DNA of 64,000 nt from Datura wrightii. Lineage: Eukaryota; Streptophyta; Magnoliopsida; Solanales; Solanaceae. The translations under genes were made by a program, and so were the position numbers. This document shows, one piece after another, positions 10,200 to 21,302 of this stretch; the first letter of the stretch is position 1, and each line of letters begins with the position of its first letter. A model generated the notes under the pieces. The model was not told the DNA's origin. It saw only the letters and a program-made list of their open reading frames with translations, and did no database searches. Where the stretch lies: assembly GCA_035772735.1 (NCBI GenBank), contig JASDFA010000010.1, forward strand, positions 138,341,001 through 138,405,000, given 5' to 3'.

Positions 10200-12462
10200 T
10201 GTAATGCCCCGTAAACCCTAAGATCAGACCTGATAGTTGAAACAGAGAAAATAGGATTTTCTACACTAGGGCTCAGAACGAGTAGTCAAATCATCCATCA
10301 TTTACCTAACGAGTCGTTAAGTGACACGTGGTTTTACTAACGAGTCCAAAAATCACCTGTCATTTTTATAGATCAGAATATCCCCTAACGAGTCAGCAAA
10401 TGACTCTTAAGTTGCCTAATGATTCATTAAGTGACTCATGGTTTTGCTAACGAGTCGGAAAATCACCCGTCATTTGTAAAGATCGAAATATCCCCTAACG
10501 ATTCAGTAAACAACTCGTCATTTGCTTAACGAGTCGTTAAGTGACCCATGGTTTAAGCAATAGTGGAAAATTCTAGTGTACTTCGTGTATTAAGCAAACA
10601 ACTCGTCATTTGCCTAACGAGTCACTAATTGACTCGTGGTCTGAGCAGTAGTGGGAAATTCTTGTGTACTTCATGGATTAAGCAAACGACTCATCATTTG
10701 CCTACTGAGTTGGAAAAAAACCCTTGATTTGCCTAACGACTCGTCGTTTCTGGCAATATGAGATTTTCTATTGAACCATTAAGGGCATTTTCGTAATTCT
10801 AGGCTCTTAAGTCCTAAAATACGTCGCTTTTAGCTATTTTCAGGGTGTATTAAGATAGGTTAAATCATTCTAGCCTATTCAAAACTCATGCATGCAAAGT
10901 TCAAGAGTGTACAGGGTGATCAAGCTTAAAACCCCAAGGTTTTTCATCAATTGTTCTTCAATTCCTCTTGGGAAAGTAACGGAGTGATAGAATCCAAGTC
11001 TCTTAGGTATGTAGGGTTATGAGTGGGTGAATTCGTTTACACTCATGCCCAATTTCTCCTACTTCATGAAATTTTATTTGAAAATCTTATGGGGTTTTAG
11101 CTTAAATCTTATGAAATTTCTAATAATCTATCTGTGGGGTACTACCTCTCATGTTTTATGTCATATTTTACGAATCATGGGTAGATTTTGCAACTAATTC
11201 AATTATAAAATTTTTGATTTAAATTTCTATTAAATGATGTCCAGTCATGCATATTCTATGATAAATAGAGTTATGATTTTACCTTGATTTTTTATGTTCT
11301 TTAACACATCATGATTTATGATTTACGATATGGATTTACTCAAATGCCCATCATGAATCTATGATTTCTAAGCTTATACATGTTTATAAAAATATGCATG
11401 AACCTCACGATTTACGATTTATGACTGGCCGAATCACGGGCCTTACCTTCCTGGCTAGTTCACATACTTACAAGCATGTTTATGATTATCATTATCTAAC
11501 TAGCCTATGAATCTCATGTATATTATCCTATGAGTACTATATATGTTTTGGGAGTAGTATTTAACACCGAGTAGGTTTGGGACCCAGGTTTTGCCCGAAT
11601 ATCAGAATTATGTGCCACCGTAGGTCATGATGGGACCTCCCTTGAGATTGTCCCCTTTTTGGCCCAAATGGGCCTTTCATGAGTGATATCACACCTTTCA
11701 TGATTCTACCCTTGGAAAGGTATGAACACTTTCTCGACTAGGGGTTTATAGGTCGGGCTCCATGTGTGCTCATATGGGGTATGTTGGTTATAAGAATCTC
11801 CCATTGTTCTTCATGATTTACGTATGATTATGATTATATACTTTGGCTCAAGTCATGTTTAATAAAGCTTTTCTCTCGAGGGTATGATTATGAATGATTT
11901 ACGAATGTTTTGAAACCTTGAGCCTTACGTTACATTATAATATTTATGTTATTATCACATTGTCCTACTCTTATGCCCTTTATGTATTTTAAACGTCCGT
12001 TTTACTTACCTTGCATACTCGGTACATTCCACGTACTGACCACACACTCTATGCTGTATTATTTCATGATATAGGCTCTGATATTCAGACCCAATACTGT
12101 CATTAGCTCGTTCCTGGAGTTAGCATCTAGTTCATTGGTGAGTCCTCCTCTCTCGAGGTCCAGTTGAGATCAGTTATCCTTTATATTTAGTTTTCCAAAC
12201 TTGTTGGGTTAGTTGGGGGTGTTGTCCCATCAACTCATCAGATATGTAAGAGGCTTTCAGACTATGTGTAGTATTCAGCTGTCATATATAAGTGCGTTTT
12301 CCTTTCTATGTTGTGTTAGGATTATGCTTCCTCTATGTTATTATGTTGAGTATTCCGCTTTACTAATTTAGTTAGATGTATGTTCATACCATGGGTCGAC
12401 TTGGAGTCTCCTAGGGCTCCTTGTCCCATGTCTTTATTTAAGCCTATGTTCGGGTCATGACA
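10200..12462 (+). repeat. L1 3' LTR
   Basis: 2263 bp beginning TGTAATGCCCCG and ending GGGTCATGACA. The last 230 bp match 466-698. The end block resembles the LTRs of N3 (shared TCGACTTGG and GGGCTCCTTGTCCC). A dense array of ACGAGTCGT-type palindromes occupies its first 550 bp. Confidence 0.88.
10295..10745 (+). repeat. ACGAGTCGT palindrome array in L1 U3
   Basis: A degenerate array with a repeat spacing of very roughly 100 bp. It contains CTAACGAGTCGTTAAGTGAC-like blocks, ATTTGCCTAACGA and the companion AACTCGTCATTTGC. The best palindrome is CTTAACGAGTCGTTAAG at 10525-10541. It probably holds binding sites for a dimeric transcription factor; that is inference. Confidence 0.7.
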
Positions 12463-13009
12463 CAAGCATAACTCAATCATCCTCAGCAAACTGCTCATTT
12501 AGGGTAATGGGTCACCTAACGACTTGTCATGTCAGGGCACGGGTCGTTAGGTCCCTCATGGCCATGGATCACAAAATTCTCTAGTGTACATAACGGGTGC
12601 TCCCAGCATCTCGTGATGAGTCGTCATATCTCCGGACGACTCATTATGTCCTTCGTCGCCTCCTTGAGAATTGTTTCCAGAAATTTTCTTCCCAATCTTC
12701 ACAACTGGCATAACGACTCATTACCAGATGTAACGAGTTGTGCCTTCAACTCATCAACTGCACTATTTACACTACAACCTGATCTTCCCCACGACTCCAA
12801 CAATGAGTCGTCCATTGAGACGACAACTCATTACCTGGCTAGCAGTCCACACTTTGTTCCATTTTTGCCTTATTTTTCCTGTTTCACTTTCCGGACCTGT
12901 TTTCCTACAACACTTAGCAACAACACCGTATATCTATGTAAACATACCCGGAATTTGCATATTTTCTTAGTTTTAAGTGACGAAAGTTCCGTAAAATCAC
13001 GAAACATCA
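12463..13009 (-). repeat. N1 3' LTR, U3 portion
   Basis: On the minus strand it begins TGATGTTTCGTG directly after the purine tract AAGTTGAGGGTGT. Only 547 bp are present before the L1 LTR. It holds several ATGAGTCGT/ACGACTCAT half-sites in both orientations (about 12500-12840). Start and purine tract are inferred by analogy to N4-N6, as the second LTR is outside the window. Confidence 0.65.
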
Positions 13010-13024
13010 ACACCCTCAACTTAG
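13010..13024 (-). promoter_or_regulatory. N1 polypurine tract
   Basis: The minus strand reads CTAAGTTGAGGGTGT before the TG of the LTR. A second copy (CTACGTTGAGGGTGG) lies at 13827-13841. Confidence 0.6.
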
Positions 13025-14581
13025 AACTTTTCCATGTCCTCAGGCAAAAACAAATAAAATAAAACCAGTTCGACGCTTCAGTCAAAAGAACTCTAGGAAA
13101 CCTATAGTAGTCACATCTCTTTATCAAATCAAATTTTCTAACCACTCCCTTATCATACAAAACCAAATCATAATGCATATGTAAATTTTTCAACCATGAC
13201 ACAGAGGAATCGAAACATGGCAATATACTGTCACTTGCAACCATGCACATAATCCTATAACACTGACCCAAACATTTTGCAGACGATTTTGTTGACCACC
13301 ACAAATAAGTCCCACACTCACACATGTGTATATGGTCATAACAATATCTTTCTCTTGGGACTAGGTAAAAGTACACTCTCTTTCAGAAAGAAATTCTAAC
13401 TATGTGCATGCAATACCATAAGATTGCCTTTACTTTCAATACCTCAATTTTATGATGGGTCAACTAGGATAACTATAGGACTTTTTAATCTTGTAATGTA
13501 GGCTCAGGTTTGGGTGTGGTACATATAGGAATAGTAGCTTAACCCTCCTTGGCACTATACTCACTCTGGCTCCACTCTTAACCTTCTTTTCACATTTTTC
13601 TCTTTTTTTTTTCTTTCTCCTTCCTTTTTTTTCTTTCTTTTGCAAGTACAGGTGCAGTTTTTCTTCTTTCAAGCAACTTCATTTATGTTATCCTCACATT
13701 CCTTTTTCGTTTTGCTCTTTTTCTCTTTATCAACGTTTCATTCTTTCTTCATTATTTCACACTGCACCCGCCCTTTTTATTACTCAATTTCATTCCACCT
13801 ACTCTTCTTAATCACCCCTATGATAGCCACCCTCAACGTAGGACATTTTCCTGAGTTAAGGTTCATAGTGTCAAGGAGGGACCAGGGCCAAAACAAGTTC
13901 GTTTTAATCAAAGCAGGAAGGTGAATTGGTGTTAACAAAAAGAATGTTCAATTTAAGTTCAAAATTAGGATCAAGGGACATTTATTTCCATTTGGTAAGT
14001 CTTTAAAGGCTAAAGTGGACTCATTAATAAAAAATGGCCTATGATCCTTTCCTAGTTTCCCATCCTCTACCTCGGTATGATTGACCAGGCAAGTTCTATA
14101 TTGACACACGTAGCAGAAATAGCTATTAAAACTTACTAACACAACGCACAAGCCAACATCATCAGTTCTACTAACTGTTAGTTCAGGTACAATCACACAA
14201 TAGTAAACATGTTCACAGTATTAATGTCATGCAAAGATTCACAAAGGTCATGCTTGTCTATTTTAACATACACACTTATAAATATTTTTTAGGAGGGGTG
14301 TCACATTATCTATCCAAATAAATTAAAAAATTAATGCTATTGACTACAATAAGTTCACCTAATTTTCTTTTGACTGACACAAACAAACACAAAAACCTAA
14401 ACATGATAGTTCTACTAGATAAGGAACACCCGATGGAAAAGATATCCGGCAAAAAAAACCCTCGGGTTATGTTTTGAAAAAATACACAGGTATCTTTCCC
14501 CACCCCATCATGGAAAGCATGCATCATCCTCGATGAATATATACGAATAAAACACAAAAATAGGGAACATACCTACGTGAC
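13025..14581 (-). other. N1 3' non-coding region
   Basis: About 1.55 kb without credible ORFs. It contains an internal copy of the N1 purine tract (13827-13841), the P1-type hairpin (14428-14467), a T-rich stretch (13595-13640) and a segment at about 13490-13515 that resembles the CATTACAA...TTAAAGTCCTA block of the N4-N6 3' regions. Confidence 0.55.
14428..14467 (-). other. Conserved hairpin P1 in N1
   Basis: On the minus strand ACCCGAGGG pairs with CCATCGGGT with one mismatch. The loop keeps the T-run, CCGGAT and CTTTT pattern seen in the other families. Confidence 0.5.
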
Positions 14582-16769
14582 CTAGGCGTCTGAGGCCTGA
14601 TCAGTGGAGGGCACAGATACACCTCTAGTATCTTCTCCTGTACCACCGGCCTGAACCGGTGCATTCTCAGAACCTACTGAGCTCATACCTTTTTCACAAG
14701 CTCTAGCTGCATCAACTGCGGCCCTCTGTCGATCCTTATCTATGGATAACTGCAGTGCTGCCTCCATCTCTCTATGCTCTTTCTTCTGCTCACTGAGTAG
14801 AGAAATCATCCTCATCAAGACTTGCCTCCTTATGAGGCCTCTTGCCTTTATCCTGCGCAACTGGATCCTCAGTGATAAAGTCAACTACAGGTGGTAGCTC
14901 CTCCTCACTCTCATCATCTATCACTGGAAGCACGGGTGGAGGGATCGTAGCTACCTATCATATAGACAACTTTTACACCTCAGCTCGGAGTGCTGCTACC
15001 TCCGCATACCATCTCGCCGGCTCGGGTGCCTGTTACTGTGCAAGGTGCTCATCCATACGCCTCTCCAAGGCATCCAATTGTCCATGCACCTAACTAAAGA
15101 GCCCCTCCAACTCCTTTGTAACCCACGACTTGAACTGCTCCATTAATACCTTTACTTGAAGAGCCATGTGTTCCTGTTGTTTTTCATCTTTAGCAAGCCG
15201 GCTAGCCATGTCGGTCAGGAATTCTTGGGAAATAGTTACTAGGCTGGCTGGAGAAGCACGAGAGGGTGTAACAGGTGGTCGCGGTGCTGCTGCTATAGAT
15301 GAATACTTTGGAACATCAGCATGTGTTGGAATATCGACTACATCTGTAGCCTCAAGTTGACTATTGATCTCTCTGGCCTCTGTTGGCTCTACCTCAAACT
15401 CGATAAATCATGCAGCCTTAGTCTGCATACCGCTGCTCAATGCCTCTACCAATAAAGTATCTCCAGCGAATGCAGCAGACTGACTCCTCGCTCTCGATAC
15501 TGGGTTTGTCTCGTCTCTTATCAACCTGATATCAGTGATCTTATGGACCACCACTTGTTGATCAATGGACGACAGTTTTGGCACCCTTGACTCTTAACAA
15601 AGTCGATCAATGAGGCATGGGAAGGGAATGGTGGTGCTGTCTACTATAGCCCACTCCCGATCTCCTCAGCAATATACCTCAGGAAATTTATGGCGTACCC
15701 CTCCATAATGCTTGCTACTAGTGCGGCTCTGTCTGGTGAGAACACATTATCATTGCTGGTAGGTACCAACCTATTTCGAACCAGTGACCACTAGAATTTA
15801 GCTTTGAAGTTTAGTGTGGCCTATTTAATTTGTGCTTCAGTGCCATGCAACCACTCAAGTAATGGACCCCGTGTGGCAATGATGCGTGACAGCCAAGTTT
15901 ATTGCCTGATTCATTCTACACTGCTCATCTTCTTGATTTTGACTTTCTTGAGCTTGAACAGTCTGTGATCAAACTCGCCTGTGTTCATCGGGGACTGATA
16001 GTCTGGACCATATAGAAGCCAAGAGATGGTCATCTCAAAGATGTTAGTAGGTGTCTCCCGAACCAACACCTGAGTCAATGTAGGTCTCTTCTTCCAATCT
16101 TGGCCTCCCAAAGATAGACGTTGTAACGTGGTTGCGTAGGAGGCATAAAATTCTCTGAAAAGTAAAGAACTGTAGCTCCCGAATGGCTCAGTCAACCACC
16201 CAAATCGATATCGCTCGAACAATGACTAAACCTCGAGGAGGTCCTTGAGCGCTGTGGTGACCAGTCTGGGCTCCTTATAAATGCTCCTCTTCGGATGGCC
16301 CTTGTCATTATGAGCAATGTCCCTGTTGTAAATAGCCCACATCCCCTGGACACACCATCGCCTCACCATCCGTGGTTGCTTAGTGGATGTGTGTGAGGTC
16401 TCCGTCATTTCATCATCATGCTCCTCTATTGGGAACGTGATTCATCAGCACCCTCTGCATTTGCCGCAGCTATGGTGCCCTCAAGGGCAATCAAGACTGT
16501 GGCCCCAGAATTCCCTTTTTCTCAGCTCGGTAGGTCTCTTACAAGTGGAGTTGGAGAATTGACCAGAGTTGTCAGATTTGTAGGGCATTTTGTCCTAGCC
16601 TGGTTGTTCTCCTCTAAAGCTTCTCCTCTAAGATCTAGTATTCCTCCACCGATCCACTTGACTCTTTGGAAGATGTGGGCTCATCCCTCAGTCTGCGATA
16701 TGAGGGCTGACTTTTCTCTGGCCCCTATTTCTTGGCTGGACCCTTTCTTCGTATTCCTTTTGGTGCCAT
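14582..16769 (-). pseudogene. N1 ORF2: putative plant transposon protein family, broken
   Basis: The start is the ATG at 16769-16767, placed just after a splice-acceptor-like CAG and beginning MAPKGIRRKGPAKK, a basic NLS-like end. Recognisable ORF2 blocks include FGSYSSLLFREFYASYATTL (about 16130-16185, matching REFYANW in N6) and SLVRNRLVPTSNDNVFSPDR (about 15725-15785, matching KIVCSCLIPG). Then come an alanine/isoleucine stretch ending NFLRYIAEEIGSG and a C-terminal region with KDEKQQEHMALQVKVLMEQF that looks like a coiled coil. Several stops and frame changes interrupt it (for example near 15800 and 15660). The family has no established biochemical role. No membrane segment is seen. Confidence 0.7.
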
Positions 16770-16774
16770 TATAC

Positions 16775-17399
16775 CTGTGGAATGATTTGGTTAGTATGCA
16801 AGATGAGATGAAATAAAATTAGAATTTAACTGCTTTCTGTCAGACTGGACGAGGTATTCAATGAGTTGTTGCCACTGGCCACGACCCCTGAGGTCACTTG
16901 TCATCTACGTGTCAGCTTTTCTTTTGCTGAACCAGTTAACTCAACGGCTGGTCACGATGAGTCATTGCTTGTGGCAATGACTCATTAGACCAGTCGTGAG
17001 ATAGACTACTTACGTATCCAATCCCACACTAAGGACGAGCTACACAACTAGTGAGGTGATACCACAACTCGTTATGTGGCTCGTGCTTAAGAGTCTATTT
17101 ACAGTGGTGGTGACGGGTCATGTAACATCTCATTGGGCTTTCCCATGAGTCATTACATGAGGCGTCATCACTGGGTTTTAAGTAACTCACACCTATGTTC
17201 ATCATCAACTGGTCTTTTCAATCCCAACAGTACACAAACAAAATTCCTTATAACATTGCATTTGCTTTTGATCACGATTTTATGTTCAAAGTAACCTAGG
17301 GTTTTTGTCTGGTGTTAAACATACATCATCAATGGGCATTCCAATATTAAGAGATGAGTCAGTCAAAACACTTGCAAGAAGGAAGAAAGTATGACTTAC
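16775..17399 (-). other. N1 predicted leader intron of ORF2
   Basis: On the minus strand a good donor (CATT|GTAAGTC at 17399) and acceptor (TTCCACAG| at 16775) bracket 625 bp. The acceptor lies six bases before the ORF2 ATG. The acceptor context CAG|GTATAATGG resembles CAG|GTACAATGG in N5 and N6. The intron itself contains ATGAGTCAT motifs, including a perfect inverted repeat. Splicing is predicted, not shown. Confidence 0.45.
16957..16985. repeat. Perfect 12-bp inverted repeat with two ATGAGTCAT sites
   Basis: ATGAGTCATTGC and its exact reverse complement are separated by TTGTG. TGAGTCA is the known core bound by GCN4-like bZIP factors. It lies in the N1 ORF2 leader intron. Confidence 0.8.
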
Positions 17400-17545
17400 A
17401 ATGATCAACATTAGAGAATGGGTTAGTGAGCAGTGATCAAGAGTAGAGGCTGTCGCGATTGAATTCGACCCCTGAGCAATTTCGAGTGTGATCGTGTGCA
17501 TACAATTGGTGAGTGAGAAGTAATTTTTGGAGGATGAGAAAGTGG

Positions 17546-17550
17546 AAAAT
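17546..17550. repeat. N2 target-site duplication, left copy (AAAAT)
   Basis: AAAAT precedes the TG of N2. GAAAT follows its terminal CA at 63703-63707, one mismatch. Confidence 0.65.
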
Positions 17551-19134
17551 TGATAACATCCAAAATGTATCCTTCATGCAAAGAATATACACGACAGAAG
17601 TATCAAAACAAGTAACCCAACAAGTGCCGGGGTCGATCCCACGAAGACTAGGGAATGATAGTTGCAAGTGTCGGTAGAGAAATTGAAGTTAGATTGTACC
17701 ACGTATATTCAATATAAAATCAAATAAAATTGGGGGGTGGGGGTTGAAATTTGTAGTGAATTTTATTGGGTGAATTTAGTAAAAAAACAACAAGATCGCA
17801 AAGTTGTCAACAGTAGTGTGAATGACTAGAGGTGTGGTGTAGATGAAATACTAACTAGATCGGGATATGCCAGGTCATCTTATGAGTTCAACAAGTGTAA
17901 ATAATCTGGGGACATGGGTAATTACTACTTTTCAGCCTTTTAACTACCTCTTACTATAGTTTTGTCAAACCTCTAGTCACAATTTAGCTCAACCTGATTT
18001 GATTTTCATTAGCAACTACACTAATTTCTAGCTATTAGATGCTAATAAGGAATGAGAATGCAATTTCAGCTATTTCTAGCCCAATTTCACAATCTCTTAT
18101 CCGTACCCACTATTAGATTCTCTTCCAATACTTAATTATTCTTTTATAAGCAACAATCAAGCGAGAATAAATAGACCTATATCATAATCAATGGATCTTC
18201 CTTTATAGATAGAAGAGAATCTAACAGATTTACCCTCAGTTGAATAATATAAAGATGACTCTAGCAATATCCACTCTAATTAAGTATTTATCATCACACA
18301 CCTCTAGTTAATGATTTAGCTACTCATGATTACAAAATTCAGAAACACATTCATCAATAGCTTCATTGAATTTAATAGCAAGAGTAGAAAAATTAAATTC
18401 ACAAAGTAGTCTCAAGCAAAAGCTGAACTTACTATTACAAAGAAGAAATAAAGCAAAGTACTTTTTCAAAAATTTTCAATCAGAATCTCCCTATCTCAGC
18501 TAAGGGAATGTTCTTCTCCTAAAAAGAGAAACAATGATGTGATCTATGCTTTGCTCTCTCTCAATATCTCTATTTCTATCTCTCCTTCTGCATATCCCAG
18601 TACAAAGTACTTTATCTTCTATTGATATCCTTAAAAGTAGGGCACTTTTTATCTCTTTTCCTATGTTGGATGATTATACCTCGAAGCACCGTTCTGAAAT
18701 CGGCAGAGACACCGACGGTTCGCTGGTTCCAGTCCATGAACCGTCGTGTATATTTTTTGGGCCTTTACTCAACCCAATGAACGTTGGCGGTTCACCCAAC
18801 ATTTTGCCGATGCTAATCCATGAACCTCTGGATCTTCAAGCTATTTTCTTGAATATCGGGTGTCCTTCGGCGACTGGATTGGTGAATCACCGGTGGCATT
18901 TATCCTCAGGGGTAGTGATGTTCAGCCTTTGGCTGCCATTTCGCTGGTTTTCATCTGTGGATCGCCGATTTACTCTCACTCCCTTCTTTTTGCCCCATTT
19001 TTCTATTTTCTTCACATTTACTCATCCACACACAATAAAAACAAAAAGGGCATAAAATCCAGATAATCAACTCGAGAACTAAGCAAAAACTCAAATTTTA
19101 GAGCCTAATGAGTTGGTAAATTACCAACTCATCA
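17551..19134 (-). repeat. N2 3' LTR
   Basis: 1584 bp aligned to 62106-63702. The plus-strand ends are TGATAACATCC and CCAACTCATCA. U3 contains repeated GGCGGTTC/GAACCGCC-like half-sites (about 18690-18975). Divergence from the partner LTR is easy to see by eye, so N2 is clearly older than N5 and N6. Confidence 0.9.
18690..18975 (-). repeat. GGCGGTTC motif cluster in N2 U3
   Basis: Clustered copies of GGCGGTTCACC, CGACGGTTCGC, GAACCGTCG and TCGCCGAT in both orientations. The same words recur in the N2 spacer upstream of ORF2 (22655-22790 and 23320-23740). Confidence 0.65.
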
Positions 19135-19148
19135 AACCCCCAAATTTG
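19135..19148 (-). promoter_or_regulatory. N2 polypurine tract
   Basis: The minus strand reads AAATTTGGGGGTTT before the LTR. Related copies on the minus strand are AAGTTTGGGGGTG (20055-20067) and ATGTTTGGGGGTAGG (20951-20964). Confidence 0.7.
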
Positions 19149-20655
19149 AATCATTTCTTGTTCTCTAGTAATGCAATACTCATTCATTGAGAAATATGCC
19201 ACCTCTATTCATAATTATATCTTGTCAATCACCTGAACTATGACAACCCAAAAATATGCTCACCACGCTCACCGAAAAAGAGAAGAAAATACCCCAAGAG
19301 ACCAAAACAACGAAGATGTTTCAAATAGGCTACCACTTTCCACCAATCAAAGCTTATGAAAGGATTCATTTAGTAAAATAAGGGAATTTCTCAACCAAGA
19401 AGCACACATTGCATCTCAAGTTTATAATAAGTGCACATTCAAAGCTTTCCTTAGAGTTTACACTCCTCGTGCCCTGTTCCCGCATTAACTCGGAATGCTC
19501 TTGTGCCCCCAAAAAAGGAATGATGCCACTCACCAAAATAAGAATCCCTATGCTCTTAGTCATGTGATCATTTGAATGGAGACAAGGGATTGTTTGGAAG
19601 AGACACTCGCACTCACTCTCCCAAAAGAAATCTTCATGTATACACTTGACCCATAGTCTTGCCCTTTATGTAATTCGCCACTAATGTAGAGTAGCTGCAC
19701 TTAGAATCATTTAGGGCTTGCGGGTTATGAAGCAGGCTCGAGGTAAGGGTAGGATAAAAATTTGGCTATAGTGACTAGATCCTCCCTAATGCTTTTTGTG
19801 ACCATACCTTACATCAACTCCTTCCACTCACTTCACCTTGTTTCACTTCTCTCCTTGTCTCTAGCTTTCATTTCTTTAACAACCCTCCTTATAACCCTTT
19901 TGTTGTTCACAACTAGCCTTATCACCTGAAGAGGAAACACCGGTTTTCACAAATTGTCTTTCTCATTTTGATTTACCCTTCGGTGCATTTTGACACAAGG
20001 TGGTTCTCCCCTCACACTGAAATTCTTATTCCCCCCCCCCCCATTTTTTTGCACACCCCCAAACTTAGTCTTTTGCCTCATGTCTCAATTTTTTTCACTC
20101 CCTTTTTCTTAGGCTTTAAGCCTCATTTCATCACTTATCTTGTCACTAGAATTTAGGGGGAATGGGTGCCAATGAGAGGTATTAAGAATGGTCTTGAGGC
20201 TTGTAATGTGGTTGCCAAAGAAAAGGTCTAAGGCTCAGCGTTGGCTAACAAGGATCAATGCTCATGTAGGGCATATGGGTTAAGTGACTAGACAAAGGAA
20301 AGCCGAAACTCATGTTCTTGGCACAACTACATCTAGGATTTTGCCTTGAATTACATTTGGGGCAAGTTCTAGACAAGATGTAATGCATGAGATTCATCAA
20401 AAATTTCCTTACTACACATGGCATCACCCTTAAGGGTCTACAAGAGTCATTCTCCACACAATATATCAAATTAGGACATCAAAGCAGGCAAACATCATAA
20501 GTCAAGCATATAATTTACAATGTATGACAAAGAATTTTATTGTATGGGTGTCAACACTTGCTCATTATCTTCAATTTCATGCCCTTGTTTTAAAATTAAT
20601 TTTTTGGTGGTGCTTCTCAAAACAATTTCAAGAAACACTCAAAACAACATTGCAT

Positions 20656-20696
20656 TTTCCCTTAAGAATGTTTCCACTCAATCTATCATTGGGAAA
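20656..20696 (-). other. Conserved hairpin P2 in N2 3' region
   Basis: On the minus strand TTTCCC pairs with GGGAAA around AATGATAGATTGAG...TTCTTAA. It sits directly after P1, as in the N5/N6 family. A second copy lies at 22862-22902. Confidence 0.55.
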
Positions 20697-20741
20697 TACC
20701 AACCCGGTTCGACAACAAAAATAAACAAAAATAAAAGAATT

Positions 20742-20782
20742 CTCCTTGGGAAAGAACCGTGGTAAAAAGAAAACCCTCGGAG
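20742..20782 (-). other. Conserved hairpin P1 in N2
   Basis: On the minus strand CTCCGAGGG pairs with CCCAAGGAG with a two-base internal mismatch. The loop contains TTTTCTTTTTACCACGGTTC, keeping the T-run and CGGTTC pattern. Confidence 0.55.
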
Positions 20783-21302
20783 TTTTAGTTACTACACTAC
20801 TATTTACAATGGCGAAAAAAATAAGACTTTGGGTCATCTCAATCAAGATTTTGCAATTCAAAATAGAGACCCCATTTGATCACCAACCATCCACCATCAA
20901 GAGAATTTTAAGCACCCCAAAAATATCAACATCCAAAGAGAAAGAATCATCCTACCCCCAAACATAAATCTTACATTGCCCCCAATGTATCCAAAGAAAA
21001 GACAAGAAAGTGAAAGAGGCTTCCTGGTTGAGTTAGTGATTTGGCCACAGCTTCCAAGTATATGTGGCAGCATCAAAATGTCAAGAAGCTATCTCTTCAG
21101 TTGTAGGCTGCTGGGGATCATGTGGGAGTGCTAGAGGTTGCCCGGGGCCCTACACCACCCAATTGTCTGGCAAAGTGCGAAGCTCATGGTAAGATGTCGT
21201 TGTCACTCCACCTAGTATCAAGGAAGGATCGACATCATACACCAAGCGCATTGGGGGTGGAGGAGGGTGACTATGATAGTGTTCCTCATCGGATACTAAT
21301 TC

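Larger units (their letters stand above)
466..12462 (+). mobile_element. L1: degenerate Ty3/gypsy (Tekay/Del-like) LTR retrotransposon
   Basis: A decayed plus-strand element made of a truncated 5' LTR (466-698), an iMet-type primer site (702-713), a gag remnant with zinc knuckles (912-1693), an integrase/chromodomain-like remnant (8892-9954), a purine-rich tract (10186-10199) and a full 3' LTR (10200-12462). Protease, reverse transcriptase and RNase H are not found. The insertion L2 sits between gag and integrase. The LTR end and leader resemble those of N3, so L1 and N3 belong to the same lineage. No target duplication can be checked because the 5' LTR is truncated. Without L2 the element is about 6.06 kb. 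Confidence 0.8.
12463..17550 (-). mobile_element. N1 (left part): Athila-like element, outermost of the nest
   Basis: Minus-strand element interrupted by N2 at 17550/63703 and cut or interrupted by L1 at 12462. Visible parts are U3 of the 3' LTR (12463-13009), a purine tract (13010-13024), a 3' non-coding region and an ORF2 pseudogene (14582-16769) with its leader intron and motif-rich spacer. The gag-pol part lies beyond the right end of the window. Its ORF2 family, 3' purine tract layout and P1 hairpin place it with the Athila-like elements. Confidence 0.75.
19149..21302 (-). other. N2 3' non-coding region with conserved hairpins
   Basis: About 2.15 kb with no credible gene. It contains P1 (20742-20782), P2 (20656-20696), two internal purine-tract copies, the block GTCTAGAACTTGCC (minus strand, about 20355-20370) shared with N5 and N6, and a homopolymer of about 13 C (20033-20044). 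Confidence 0.65.

Noticed and set aside
12529..13062. 177-residue ORF as a host gene
   Set aside because: It lies in the N1 LTR U3, opposite to N1, with low-complexity residues and no recognised domain; a longer ORF overlaps it on the other strand.
13640..13924. 94-residue hydrophobic Phe/Ser-rich ORF
   Set aside because: It comes from a T-rich tract in the N1 3' region; no homologous frame is seen in related elements.
18546..19055. 169-residue ORF in the N2 LTR
   Set aside because: The equivalent frame in the other N2 LTR (63092 on) is broken differently, and the sequence is non-coding U3/R with Ser/Leu-rich translation.
20033..20044. C homopolymer as a functional element
   Set aside because: A simple homopolymer in a decayed 3' region; it may also be a sequencing length artefact.
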